Shown: piece after piece, positions 41,605 to 49,779 of the stretch
How the letters are laid out: each line of letters begins with the position of its first letter
How positions within the stretch are numbered: the first letter of the stretch is position 1
The notes under the pieces: generated by a model
Databases searched by the model: none
What the model saw: the letters and a program-made list of their open reading frames with translations, nothing else
Told to the model about the DNA's origin: nothing
Program-made: the position numbers and the translations under genes
Origin: Kibdelosporangium philippinense
GTDB taxonomy: Bacteria > Actinomycetota > Actinomycetes > Mycobacteriales > Pseudonocardiaceae
NCBI RefSeq assembly: GCF_021390435.2
Contig: NZ_JAJVCN010000002.1
Span: 1,178,001 to 1,242,000, forward strand
DNA: 64,000 nt
Direction: 5' to 3'

Positions 41605-42960
41605 GTGAGCGACGTGGACGAGCGCCGTGGGGGTGCGCCCGCGCGGGCGACAGGTCGGGTCACGGCAGCGGTCGAATGGTTCGTCGGGTCATGGCGTGCG
41701 ATGTGGATCGTGCTTGCCGTGCCCACGGCGTTCTTGATCACCGGGATTGTCGTGTGGATCGCCCATGGGAAAATGGGTGTGGACTCCGCCGTGTACCGGG
41801 CGGGCGGTATCGCGTTGCTCACCGGCGAGCCGCTCTACGACAAGATGACGCTCCTGGCCGAGCCGTGGTGGGCGCAACTGCCGTTCACCTACGCGCCCTC
41901 GGCAGCGTTGTTCTTCGTTCCGCTGGCATTGGTCCCGGTCACGGTCGCGTGGGGCCTGCTCAGCTTCATCTCCGTGCTGTCCATGAGCGTCGTCATCCGC
42001 GTCACCTTGGACAAGCTGCCCAGGCTGCCGAGCTGGCTGGACCCGCGTAAGGCGACGGTCTGGTTCTCGGTGCTGATGATCGGGATGGAACCGGTCTGGC
42101 GGACGCTGTTCCTCGGCCAGATCAACCTGATCCTGATGGTCATCGTGGTCCTGGACGTGCTCGTGATCAGCTCGTCGGGTAACCCCAAGATCGCCAGGTG
42201 GGGCGGGATCCTCGTAGGTATCGCCTTCGCGATCAAGCTGACCCCGTTGATCTTCGTCGCGCATATGGTGCTTGTCGGCCAGCGTGCGTCGGCGGTCCGG
42301 GCGTTCGCCACGTTCCTCGCGCTGCAGGCGTTGATGTTCGCGATCTCCGCGAGCGACACGATCAAGTACTGGACCGTCACGATCGTCGGCGATCCCGGCC
42401 GGATCGGCCCGGTCTACTGGAACGGCAACCAGTCGCTGACCGGCCTGGTCAACCGGATCACCCTGCTTGACCCGAGCTCGACCAAGATCGCCATCATGAT
42501 CGGTGCGGTGCTGGCGATTCCGGCGATGCTGCTGGTCCGCCGATTCCACCGGCACGGCCGCGCGGTGACGGCGTTGCTGGTCAGCGCGTTCTTCGGGCTG
42601 CTGTTCAGCCCGATCACGTGGACGCACCACTACGTGTGGGTGGTGCCGCTGCTGCTCATGCTGATCGCCCGGATGCCCGACCCGCTGCCGCACGGGTTCT
42701 GGCGCGTCACGCGGGCCGCGGTCGCGCCGCTGACGGTGTTCGCGGTGTTCGTCAGCTGCGTGCTGCTGTGGATGCGCGGCGGGCACGGCAAGGAACTGCT
42801 GTGGCACTGGTGGGAGTTCATCCCGGGTAGCGCGTACATGATCGTCCCGGTCGGCGCGGGCATCGCGATCGCGATCCGGGTGCTGCGCAGGCGGATGCGC
42901 GCCAGATCCGAGCCTGCTGATCAAGAGCAGCCGAAGGTGCCGGCCGGTCAGACGACGTGA
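41605..42960 (+). CDS. GT87-type polyprenol-dependent membrane glycosyltransferase
   Basis: 451 residues with about ten TM helices, a GT-C fold. Family marks include DSAVYRAGGIALLTGEPLYD (catalytic-type Asp after TM1), PFTYAPSAALFFVPLALV and SPITWTHHYVWVVPLLLML. GT87 enzymes (mycobacterial PimE-like) use polyprenyl-phosphomannose to add mannose to lipoglycans on the outer face of the membrane. GTG 41605 start; no clear Shine-Dalgarno. Its stop overlaps the next gene's GTG by four bases. Confidence 0.87.
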   Translation: MSDVDERRGGAPARATGRVTAAVEWFVGSWRAMWIVLAVPTAFLITGIVVWIAHGKMGVDSAVYRAGGIALLTGEPLYDKMTLLAEPWWAQLPFTYAPSAALFFVPLALVPVTVAWGLLSFISVLSMSVVIRVTLDKLPRLPSWLDPRKATVWFSVLMIGMEPVWRTLFLGQINLILMVIVVLDVLVISSSGNPKIARWGGILVGIAFAIKLTPLIFVAHMVLVGQRASAVRAFATFLALQALMFAISASDTIKYWTVTIVGDPGRIGPVYWNGNQSLTGLVNRITLLDPSSTKIAIMIGAVLAIPAMLLVRRFHRHGRAVTALLVSAFFGLLFSPITWTHHYVWVVPLLLMLIARMPDPLPHGFWRVTRAAVAPLTVFAVFVSCVLLWMRGGHGKELLWHWWEFIPGSAYMIVPVGAGIAIAIRVLRRRMRARSEPADQEQPKVPAGQTT

Positions 42961-44150
42961 GTGAGCAGCGTTCGCGGCTGATCGACGCCGCGTTCTACCT
43001 GGGGTTCGGCCTCGATGCCGCGTACACGGCGGCGTTCTCGGAGTTCTACGGCTTCCGGGTGTGGGGCAACTTCGCGGTCGTCGGTTACGCGTTCGCGTTT
43101 CTGCACATCGTGATCCTGCTGCTGACCAGGCGGCAGGGATCCCGCTGGATCCCGGTCGGGTACGTGGTCGTGCTCGGCATGCTCGTGCCGATGCTTGTGC
43201 TGGTCTTCAAGCGGATGACCGGCCGCGACTGGGGCTCGCCCGCGCACTCGATGACCGCGCAGCCCGAGGTCTGGGTGATCGAGCGCGCCGGGCGGCTGCT
43301 GTGGTCAACCGGCTCGCCGTATGTCGATTTGTCTACTTTGACCCGGCCGCCTGTGGTCGACGACTACACGCCCTACAGCCCGGCGATGGCCCTGCTCGGC
43401 CTGCCCAACGCGCTGTTCGGCCGGTCCGTGCTCACTGACGCCAGGATCGTCGCGTTCGTGGTGACGCTGGCGATCTTCCTGGTGATCCTGCGGACGTTGG
43501 ACTGGCCGTCACTGTCGGTCCGGCCCGTGCAGCTCATCACGCTGACGACGTTCACGACCCTTCCCGCCGCGGTCGCGGGCAATGACATGCCTGTCGTCGC
43601 GTTGCTGATCTTGGGTGCTGTTCTCGCGACGAGATCGCGGCCTGAATGGGCGGGGTTGGTGCTGGCCATCGCGGCGAGCATGAAGCTCACGGCCTTGCCC
43701 GCGGCAGCCGTCGTGGCCATCGCTTTGGCGTTCTCATGGCGCTTTCTTGCCGCGTTCATCGGCGGAATGGTCGTGTTCAACGGGCTGTCCGCGGCGGTGA
43801 ACTGGGACATGTTCGTGGAGAACGTGATCCGTTTCCCCGGCAACATGGCGGCCGTTCGTTCCCCGGCGCAAAGCCCGCTGCCAGGACATTTGCTGGAACA
43901 GACCGGGCCTTTGGGACATACCACGGTGTTGATCCTGATGGGGTTGGCCGCGCTCGGGATGCTGTGGTGGCTGTTGGCCCGTCCGCCGCGCACGACCGCG
44001 GAGATCCTGCTGCGTACGGGCGTCGGGCTTGGGCTGGCGATGGTGCTGATGCCAGCGACCCGGTGGGGGTATTTGATCTACCCGATCGCCCTGTTGGGAG
44101 CCGCGTTGTACTCCTGGCGGCCGGCTCGCAAACTGGCGCAGGTAGGCTGA
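42957..44150 (+). CDS. integral membrane glycosyltransferase-like protein (GT87-related)
   Basis: 397 residues, about ten TM helices. The arrangement is that of the preceding GT87 protein but more divergent: DDYTPYSPAMALLGLPNALF corresponds to the YAPSAAL segment, and LVLAIAASMKLTALPAAAVV to the conserved IKLTPL helix. The usual DSxxY Asp is not obvious, so catalysis is uncertain. Coupled to the upstream gene by GTGA and eight bases before purK. Probably acts on lipoglycan or another polyprenol-linked substrate. Confidence 0.75.
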   Translation: MSEQRSRLIDAAFYLGFGLDAAYTAAFSEFYGFRVWGNFAVVGYAFAFLHIVILLLTRRQGSRWIPVGYVVVLGMLVPMLVLVFKRMTGRDWGSPAHSMTAQPEVWVIERAGRLLWSTGSPYVDLSTLTRPPVVDDYTPYSPAMALLGLPNALFGRSVLTDARIVAFVVTLAIFLVILRTLDWPSLSVRPVQLITLTTFTTLPAAVAGNDMPVVALLILGAVLATRSRPEWAGLVLAIAASMKLTALPAAAVVAIALAFSWRFLAAFIGGMVVFNGLSAAVNWDMFVENVIRFPGNMAAVRSPAQSPLPGHLLEQTGPLGHTTVLILMGLAALGMLWWLLARPPRTTAEILLRTGVGLGLAMVLMPATRWGYLIYPIALLGAALYSWRPARKLAQVG

Positions 44151-44157
44151 CCTGCTC

Positions 44158-45345
44158 GTGGACCCTGTTACCGGCTTTCCCGTCGTCGGAATGGTGGGTG
44201 GCGGCCAGCTCAGCCGGATGACCCAGCAAGCCGCGATCGCGCTCGGCCAGTCGCTGCATGTGCTCGCCGTCTCACCGACGGACCCGGCGGCCCTGGTGAC
44301 GCCGAACGTCACCATTGGCCATCACACCGACCTGGACGCGTTGCGCGCCTTCGCTTCCTCGACCGACGTGATGACGTTCGACCACGAGCACGTGCCGAAC
44401 GAACACCTGCGAACCCTGGTCGCCGAAGGCTTCGCGGTCCATCCGGGCCCGGAAGCGCTGATTCACGCGCAGGACAAGCTCGTGATGCGCAACCGGCTAG
44501 CCGAGATGGACGTGCCGATCCCGGCCTACGCCGAGGTCAAAACGGTCGCCGACGTGATGTCATTTGGTGAGAAACACGGCTGGCCAGTCGTGCTGAAAGC
44601 CGCGCGCGGAGGCTACGACGGCAAAGGCGTTTGGATGGTCCCGTCCTCCGGCGAAGCTCTCGTCGCAGAGCTGCTGGAAGCGGGAACGCCGCTGCTGGTC
44701 GAGGAACGCGTGGACATGACTCGCGAACTCGCGGCAGTGGTCGCACGTTCCCCGTTCGGCCAAGGCGCTGCCTGGCCAACGGTGCAAACCGTGCAGTCCA
44801 ACGGAATCTGCGTCGAAGTCCTTGCGCCCGCGCCGTCCCTGTCGCCGGAACTGGCCGAGGAGGCTCAGGAACTGGCGCTGCGGATCGCGTCAACCCTTGG
44901 TGTGGTTGGTGTTCTGGCGGTCGAGCTGTTCGAGACGCCGGCGGGCCTGCTCGTGAACGAACTGGCGATGCGCCCGCACAACTCGGGCCACTGGACGATC
45001 GAAGGCGCCGGAACATCGCAGTTCGAGCAACACCTGCGGGCGGTGCTGGACTACCCGTTGGGCTCAACCGACCTCGTGGCACCGGTTGTCGTGATGGCGA
45101 ATGTCCTAGGTGCACGGTCCACACCGGACATGGGCCCGGACGAGCGAGTGCATCACCTGTTCGCCCGATACCGGGACGTCCATGTGCACTATTACGGAAA
45201 AGCCGAGCGCCCAGGCCGAAAGATCGGCCACGTCACGGTGTTGGGCGAGGACCTGACTGAGGTCCGCCGCCGCGCCCGCTTCGCCGCGGACTGGCTCGCG
45301 GCGGGTGCCTGGCCGGATGGTTATGACGTTCATGGAGGGAAGTAG
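44158..45345 (+). CDS. purK: N5-carboxyaminoimidazole ribonucleotide synthase
   Basis: 395 residues, ATP-grasp fold. Starts with the family loop VGMVGGGQLSRMTQQAAIAL and has TFDHEHVPNEHLRTL, VVLKAARGGYDGKGVWMV, LLVEERVDMTRELAAVVARS and NELAMRPHNSGHWTIEGAGT. It converts AIR, bicarbonate and ATP to N5-CAIR in purine synthesis, the substrate of PurE two bases downstream. GTG 44158; TAGGCT nine bases upstream overlaps the preceding stop, so a separate leaderless start is possible but unproven. Confidence 0.96.
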   Translation: MDPVTGFPVVGMVGGGQLSRMTQQAAIALGQSLHVLAVSPTDPAALVTPNVTIGHHTDLDALRAFASSTDVMTFDHEHVPNEHLRTLVAEGFAVHPGPEALIHAQDKLVMRNRLAEMDVPIPAYAEVKTVADVMSFGEKHGWPVVLKAARGGYDGKGVWMVPSSGEALVAELLEAGTPLLVEERVDMTRELAAVVARSPFGQGAAWPTVQTVQSNGICVEVLAPAPSLSPELAEEAQELALRIASTLGVVGVLAVELFETPAGLLVNELAMRPHNSGHWTIEGAGTSQFEQHLRAVLDYPLGSTDLVAPVVVMANVLGARSTPDMGPDERVHHLFARYRDVHVHYYGKAERPGRKIGHVTVLGEDLTEVRRRARFAADWLAAGAWPDGYDVHGGK

Positions 45346-45347
45346 CG

Positions 45348-45848
45348 GTGGTGGATGTCGGCGTGATCATGGGCAGCGACTCGGACTGGCCGGTGATGTC
45401 AGCGGCCGCGACGGCATTGGCCGAGTTCGACGTGTCCTATGAGGTCGGCGTCTACTCCGCCCACCGGACCCCGGGACGGATGCTTTCGTACGCACAGGAA
45501 GCGGCTTCCCGTGGCCTGAAGGTGATCATCGCTGGCGCGGGCGGCGCCGCGCATCTGCCCGGGATGGTCGCATCGGCAACAGTTCTGCCGGTCATCGGTG
45601 TGCCCGTGCCGTTGAAGTACTTGGACGGCATGGATTCCCTGCTGTCCATCGTGCAGATGCCTGCCGGTGTGCCGGTTGCGACGGTCTCCATTGGCGGGGC
45701 CCGCAATGCGGGTTTGCTCGCCGTGCGGATGCTGGCCGCGACCAATCCGGAACTGCGGAAGAAGATGGCCGAATTCCAGGCCAGCCTCGAGGCAATGGTG
45801 CTGGAAAAGGACGAGAACCTACGCAAAACCGCAGCTCAAGACTCGTGA
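45348..45848 (+). CDS. purE: N5-CAIR mutase (AIR carboxylase catalytic subunit)
   Basis: 166 residues, class I PurE. It has IMGSDSDWPVMSAA, VYSAHRTPGRMLSYAQEA (catalytic His) and IIAGAGGAAHLPGMVASATV. It moves the carboxylate of N5-CAIR to form CAIR. GGAGGGA precedes GTG 45348 and lies in the end of purK, so the two are co-translated. The stop codon TGA is embedded in the left arm of hairpin copy 4, an unusually tight coupling of stop and terminator. Confidence 0.96.
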   Translation: MVDVGVIMGSDSDWPVMSAAATALAEFDVSYEVGVYSAHRTPGRMLSYAQEAASRGLKVIIAGAGGAAHLPGMVASATVLPVIGVPVPLKYLDGMDSLLSIVQMPAGVPVATVSIGGARNAGLLAVRMLAATNPELRKKMAEFQASLEAMVLEKDENLRKTAAQDS

Positions 45849-45887
45849 GTGGTTAGCCGTGTTAGAACCCTGCTAACCACTCACGAG
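45842..45887. repeat. CTCGTGAGTGGTTA hairpin, copy 4
   Basis: Arms 45842-45857 and 45872-45887 pair perfectly over 16 bp (CTCGTGAGTGGTTAGC) around a 14-base loop with GTTAGAAC, followed by GGGTTTTCC. The purE stop (45846-45848) lies inside the left arm, so the hairpin must form behind the terminating ribosome. Confidence 0.9.
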
Positions 45888-45967
45888 GGTTTTCCCTTGT
45901 CTGTGCAGTGATCGTGTGGCGTGCCTGGGCACGATGCCGCCGTCAGCACAGAGAAAAGGGGAAACTC

Positions 45968-46334
45968 ATGCGTCACGTGCTCGCGGCTCTCGCCGCACTT
46001 GTGGCGTGCAAGCCAAGCGAGGCGGCCTTCCCGCAGAACGCGGCACGCGCCGTGAAGGTCACGTACAAGATCACGAACGGCACCGACAAGCCGTTCAGCC
46101 CGTCGGTGCTGTCGGTCGGCTCGGATGTCCAGTTCGCGGGCGCGAAGGCGGAGACTCTGATCGACGTGGACGGTCCCTGCAAGGCGGGATTGGCATGGAG
46201 TCGGCCACTGTCTTGCCGGGCAAGACTTTCAGCTACGACGTGACTATGTCGTCGCCACGCAGCCGGGTGAGTTGCAGATCGCGCTGCAGCCCGACTTCGG
46301 CTCGGACAAGGCCGTTTTCGTCGGCCAGGCGTGA
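45968..46334 (+). pseudogene. decayed exported/lipoprotein gene with two frameshifts
   Basis: ATG 45968 follows AGGGGA by six bases and opens an export signal (HVLAALAALVACKPSEAA) with a lipobox-like LVAC. The mature part (VKVTYKITNGTDKPFSPSVL) looks like a DUF4352-type Ig-like domain. At about 46185 the sense shifts to a second frame (GMESATVLPGKTFSYDVT). At about 46243 it shifts to a third (YVVATQPGELQIALQPDFGS), ending at TGA 46332-46334. Spliced, it would be about 121 residues. Two shifts in 370 bp suggest a pseudogene rather than a read error. Confidence 0.65.
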
Positions 46335-46382
46335 GAAGTGGTTGCCGGACTCACTGGGGCGAGCCCGGCAACCAGCACACAC

Positions 46383-47540
46383 TCAGCCTTTGAGCAGGGT
46401 GCGCGCCATGACCTGGCGCTGGATCTGGTTGGTGCCTTCGTAAATCTGGGTGATCTTGGCGTCGCGCATCATCCGCTCGACCGGGAAGTCACGCGTGTAC
46501 CCGGCGCCGCCGAACAGCTGAACGGCATCCGTCGTCACGGCCATCGCCGCGTCCGATGCGAAGCACTTTGCCGCAGCGGCAACGAATCCGGCGTCCGCGT
46601 CGCCACGTTCGGCCTTCGCCGCGGCCACGTACACCATGTGGCGGGCGGCTTCGATCTTCATTGCCATGTCCGCCAGCATGAACTGGACGCCTTGGAAGTC
46701 GGCGATCGCCTTGCCGAACTGCTTGCGCTCCTTGACATACGCGATCGCGGCATCCAGCGAGCCCTGCGCGATGCCGACGGCCTGCGCGCCGATCGTCGGG
46801 CGGGTGTGGTCCAGCGTGCGCAGCGCGGTCTTCAGGCCCGTGCCGGGTTCGCCGATGATCCGGTCGCCTGGGATCACGCAGTTCTCGAAGTAGATCTCCC
46901 GCGTCGGCGAGCCCTTGATGCCGTGCTTGCGCTCCTTCGGTCCCACCGAGAAACCGGGGTCGTCGGCGTGTACGACGAAGGCCGAGATGCCCTGGGACGG
47001 CTTGGGTGCGTCCGGGTTGGTCACTGCCATCACCGTGTACCAGACGGACTCGCCCGCGTTGGTGATCCAGCATTTGGTTCCGTTGAGCACCCACGAGTCG
47101 CCGTCCTGGCGGGCGCGGGTCTTCATCGACGCGGTGTCCGAACCGGCCTCACGCTCGGACAGCGCGTAGGAAATCGAGGTCTGGCCGGACGCGATCGACG
47201 GCAGGACCTGCTTCTTGAGCTCTTCCGAACCCGCGAGGATGATCGGCACCGAGCCGAGCTTGTTGACTGCCGGGATCAGCGACGAGGAGGCGCACACCCG
47301 CGCGACCTCTTCGATCACGATGCAGGTGGCGATGGCGTCGGCGCCCTGGCCGTCGTACTCCTCGGCGATGTGCGGTGCGTTGAAGCCGGAACGGACGAGC
47401 GCGTCGCGGGCCTCGACCGGGTACCGCTCGTTCTCGTCGCAGTCGGCCGCGTACGGCGCGATCTCCTTCTCCGAGAGCGCGCGGACCGCCTCGCGCACAG
47501 CTTCGTGCTCCTCCGACAGCTGATATACGCCCGCGTTCAC
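46383..47540 (-). CDS. acyl-CoA dehydrogenase
   Basis: 385 residues, the standard three-domain flavoenzyme. Substrate/FAD segments are ISYALSEREAGSDTASMKTR and WVLNGTKCWITNAGESVWY. C-terminal signatures are FGKAIADFQGVQFMLADMAM, QLFGGAGYTRDFPVERMMRD and the catalytic Glu near 368 in TQIYEGTNQIQ. It oxidises short- or branched-chain acyl-CoA to the enoyl-CoA, passing electrons to ETF. GTG 47540 is preceded by GGAAGGCGGAG. Divergent from the acyl-CoA ligase gene, the likely metabolic partner. Confidence 0.95.
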   Translation of the reverse strand: MNAGVYQLSEEHEAVREAVRALSEKEIAPYAADCDENERYPVEARDALVRSGFNAPHIAEEYDGQGADAIATCIVIEEVARVCASSSLIPAVNKLGSVPIILAGSEELKKQVLPSIASGQTSISYALSEREAGSDTASMKTRARQDGDSWVLNGTKCWITNAGESVWYTVMAVTNPDAPKPSQGISAFVVHADDPGFSVGPKERKHGIKGSPTREIYFENCVIPGDRIIGEPGTGLKTALRTLDHTRPTIGAQAVGIAQGSLDAAIAYVKERKQFGKAIADFQGVQFMLADMAMKIEAARHMVYVAAAKAERGDADAGFVAAAAKCFASDAAMAVTTDAVQLFGGAGYTRDFPVERMMRDAKITQIYEGTNQIQRQVMARTLLKG

Positions 47541-47631
47541 CGTGCTCCGCCTTCCGACTGGTCAGTAACAACGGTCTGATGTTAGCCCTCGTTCACTACT
47601 CGGCGGTTGTGTCGTGGCCCGCACTTGCAGT

Positions 47632-47637
47632 TAGCTT
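47632..47637 (+). promoter_or_regulatory. -10 element, leaderless acyl-CoA ligase
   Basis: TAGCTT lies six bases before ATG 47644. Confidence 0.4.
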
Positions 47638-47643
47638 CCACGA

Positions 47644-49203
47644 ATGAGCGCTACGTGGCCGCCACACCTCGGTAAGAAGCTCGACTACCCGGAGGTCGCG
47701 GTCGGTGCGATCGTCGCAGGTTCAGCCCGCCGCTTCGGTGACCGCGTTGCCTTCCGCCACCACGGCTCAGAACTGACGTACACCGAGCTCTGGCGCGGGG
47801 CATGCCAATTCGCGAATGGCCTGGTCAGCAGGGGTATCAAGCCCGGTGACCGGGTCGCGCTGCGGATGCCGAACTGCCTGCCGTTCCCGGTGGCGTACTA
47901 CGGCCTGCTGCTGGCCGGGGCCACATTTGTGCCGGTCAACCCGCTGATGCCGGAGCCCATCGTGGCCGCCCAACTTCAGGACGCTGGCGCCGTGCTCACG
48001 GTCCAGGCCGATGACGTGGCCGAGATCCGCGCGGGCCAGTCGGACACGCCGCCGGACGTGGAGATCGACATCCACCGTGACCTGGCGCATCTGGCGTACA
48101 CCGGCGGTACGACCGGCCGTTCGAAGGGCGTGTGCCTGCCGCACCGCAACGTCGTGGTCAACAGCCTGCAGTTCGCCTGCTGGCAGTCCGGCTCGGTGCC
48201 CGCGCTGGATGACGAAGGCGGCCTGATCCTCGACCAGATCAGCGACCCGGCCGAGTACCGCAACCGCGTCGGCGAGGGACGGCTGATCAACCTGACGCCG
48301 TGGTTCCACGCGATGGGCACCGTCGGCGGTCTGAGCGTCCTGGTCCTCGGCGGGGCGACGGCGACGCTGCACGACCGGTTCGACCCGGTCGCCTACCTCG
48401 CTGACGCCGAGAAGTACCAGATCAACTACATGGGCGGCGCGCCCGCGCTGTACGCGGCCCTGCTGGCGTGCCCAGACATCCACCGGCGTGACCTGTCGAC
48501 TGTGTTGAATATCGGCTCGGGCGCGGCCCCGATGCCGCACGAGATGACGAATGCGCTGCAGCGACTCATGCCCAACGCCGTGATCATCGAGGGGTATGGC
48601 CTTACCGAAGTGACAATGGGCGCTGCGGCGTCCCCGCCCTTCGTTTCGGGCCTTCGGAAGGTTGGGACGGTCGGCGTGCCCGTGTTCGACACCGAGATCA
48701 AGCTTGTGCCTGTTGAAGGTGGGTCGGAGGCGGTGCCCGTCGGCGAGCCCGGCGAGGTCTGCATCCGGGGACCGCAGGTGATGGTCGGCTATCACAACCA
48801 GCCTGCGGAAACAGCCGAGGTGCTCGTTGACGGCTGGCTGCACACCGGCGATGTCGGCGTGTTCGACGAGGACGGTTTTCTGTCCATTGTGGATCGCAAG
48901 AAGGACATGCTGATCTACAAGGGGTACAACGTCTATCCCCGGGAGCTCGAGGAACTGCTCACCGCGCATCCCGATGTCGCGTTGGCCGCTGTGGTTGGGC
49001 GCAAGGACGTCGAGGTCGGAGAGCGGCCGGTGGCGTTCATCGTGCCCGTGAAGCCGGACGTGGATGCCGAGCAGGTGATGGCCGACATCAACGCGCAAGT
49101 GGTGCCGTACAAGCGGCTTCGCGAGATCGTCGTGACCGACCAGATCCCGATCTCGCCCGCTGGCAAGATCCTCAAGCGGGAGTTGCGCGAACGCCTGGCC
49201 TAA
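47644..49203 (+). CDS. long-chain fatty-acid--CoA ligase family (AMP-forming)
   Basis: 519 residues, ANL superfamily. The P-loop-like AMP motif is LAYTGGTTGRSKGVCLPHRN. Further motifs are VIIEGYGLTEVTMGAAASPP, VDGWLHTGDVGVFDEDGFLS and IVDRKKDMLIYKGYNVYPRE. The C-terminal catalytic Lys is in ISPAGKILKRELRE. It activates a carboxylic acid to its CoA thioester. The exact substrate is unclear. ATG 47644 leaderless. The 61-bp repeat copy 2 begins directly after its stop. Confidence 0.94.
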   Translation: MSATWPPHLGKKLDYPEVAVGAIVAGSARRFGDRVAFRHHGSELTYTELWRGACQFANGLVSRGIKPGDRVALRMPNCLPFPVAYYGLLLAGATFVPVNPLMPEPIVAAQLQDAGAVLTVQADDVAEIRAGQSDTPPDVEIDIHRDLAHLAYTGGTTGRSKGVCLPHRNVVVNSLQFACWQSGSVPALDDEGGLILDQISDPAEYRNRVGEGRLINLTPWFHAMGTVGGLSVLVLGGATATLHDRFDPVAYLADAEKYQINYMGGAPALYAALLACPDIHRRDLSTVLNIGSGAAPMPHEMTNALQRLMPNAVIIEGYGLTEVTMGAAASPPFVSGLRKVGTVGVPVFDTEIKLVPVEGGSEAVPVGEPGEVCIRGPQVMVGYHNQPAETAEVLVDGWLHTGDVGVFDEDGFLSIVDRKKDMLIYKGYNVYPRELEELLTAHPDVALAAVVGRKDVEVGERPVAFIVPVKPDVDAEQVMADINAQVVPYKRLREIVVTDQIPISPAGKILKRELRERLA

Positions 49204-49206
49204 AAT

Positions 49207-49267
49207 TGTCGTACCCCTGGAGTAACGTTAAAAACAGGGATCCCCTTGGGGGAATTGGTGTTGCGGT
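49207..49267. repeat. 61-bp intergenic element (ACCCCTGGAGTAA family), copy 2
   Basis: It starts three bases after the acyl-CoA ligase stop. It shares TGTCGnACCCCTGGAGTAA, an A-rich loop, CAGGGnTCCCC, TGGGG and AATTGnTGTTGCGGT with copy 1 (22295-22354), roughly five in six positions identical, in the same orientation. The stem is less perfect than in copy 1 (TACCCCTG against CAGGGATCC). It sits at a convergent junction, like copy 1. Confidence 0.75.
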
Positions 49268-49281
49268 AGGGGCTGGCTTGA

Positions 49282-49731
49282 TCAGGCTTTGTCGAGCAGA
49301 TGCAGGGACGGGAAGACCCGGTTGCGGCGCTCGAGGCAGTAGCCAAGCAGCCCATCCTCCGTGCATCGGGTGGCCAGCGCCATGTCGCGGATCTCGTTCT
49401 GGTGCAACTCGAAACCCACCGCGGCCTCGAACTCGTCATTCTCACAGGACGGGCATTCCAGGATGTAGTGCGCCTTGGCCTCGGCAGGATCCGGATGCCA
49501 CCACTCCTCGCTGTCCAGGAAATAGGCCAACTGTCCGCACGACGTGCACGTGCGATGAGCGTTCGAGCCGGATTCATCGAACTCGATGACGAACACCCGG
49601 CCACCGCACCCAGCGCAAACCGACTCCCTGACGTGGTCGACCGGATAGCCGTCCGCGGTGGCGTGGAAGTACTCGACTAGATCTTCGTGTGTCTCGCCGT
49701 GCCATTGGTCACCGGATCGAGTGAGAGCCAT
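49282..49731 (-). CDS. zinc-ribbon protein of unknown function
   Basis: 149 residues, acidic and cytosolic. Three CxxC knuckles (CAGC near 39, CTSC near 62, CPSC near 94) suggest at least one bound zinc; a further lone Cys pair lies near the end. The tail NRVFPSLHLLDKA is typical of related actinobacterial hypothetical proteins. ATG 49731 has TAAGCT six bases upstream. No function can be assigned. Confidence 0.82.
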   Translation of the reverse strand: MALTRSGDQWHGETHEDLVEYFHATADGYPVDHVRESVCAGCGGRVFVIEFDESGSNAHRTCTSCGQLAYFLDSEEWWHPDPAEAKAHYILECPSCENDEFEAAVGFELHQNEIRDMALATRCTEDGLLGYCLERRNRVFPSLHLLDKA

Positions 49732-49737
49732 GCGGGG

Positions 49738-49743
49738 AGCTTA
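49738..49743 (-). promoter_or_regulatory. -10 element, leaderless zinc-ribbon gene
   Basis: TAAGCT on the reverse strand, six bases before ATG 49731. Confidence 0.4.
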
Positions 49744-49779
49744 GGCAACCTGACGGACCCGTGGTTCCGTCTTGGGGAT

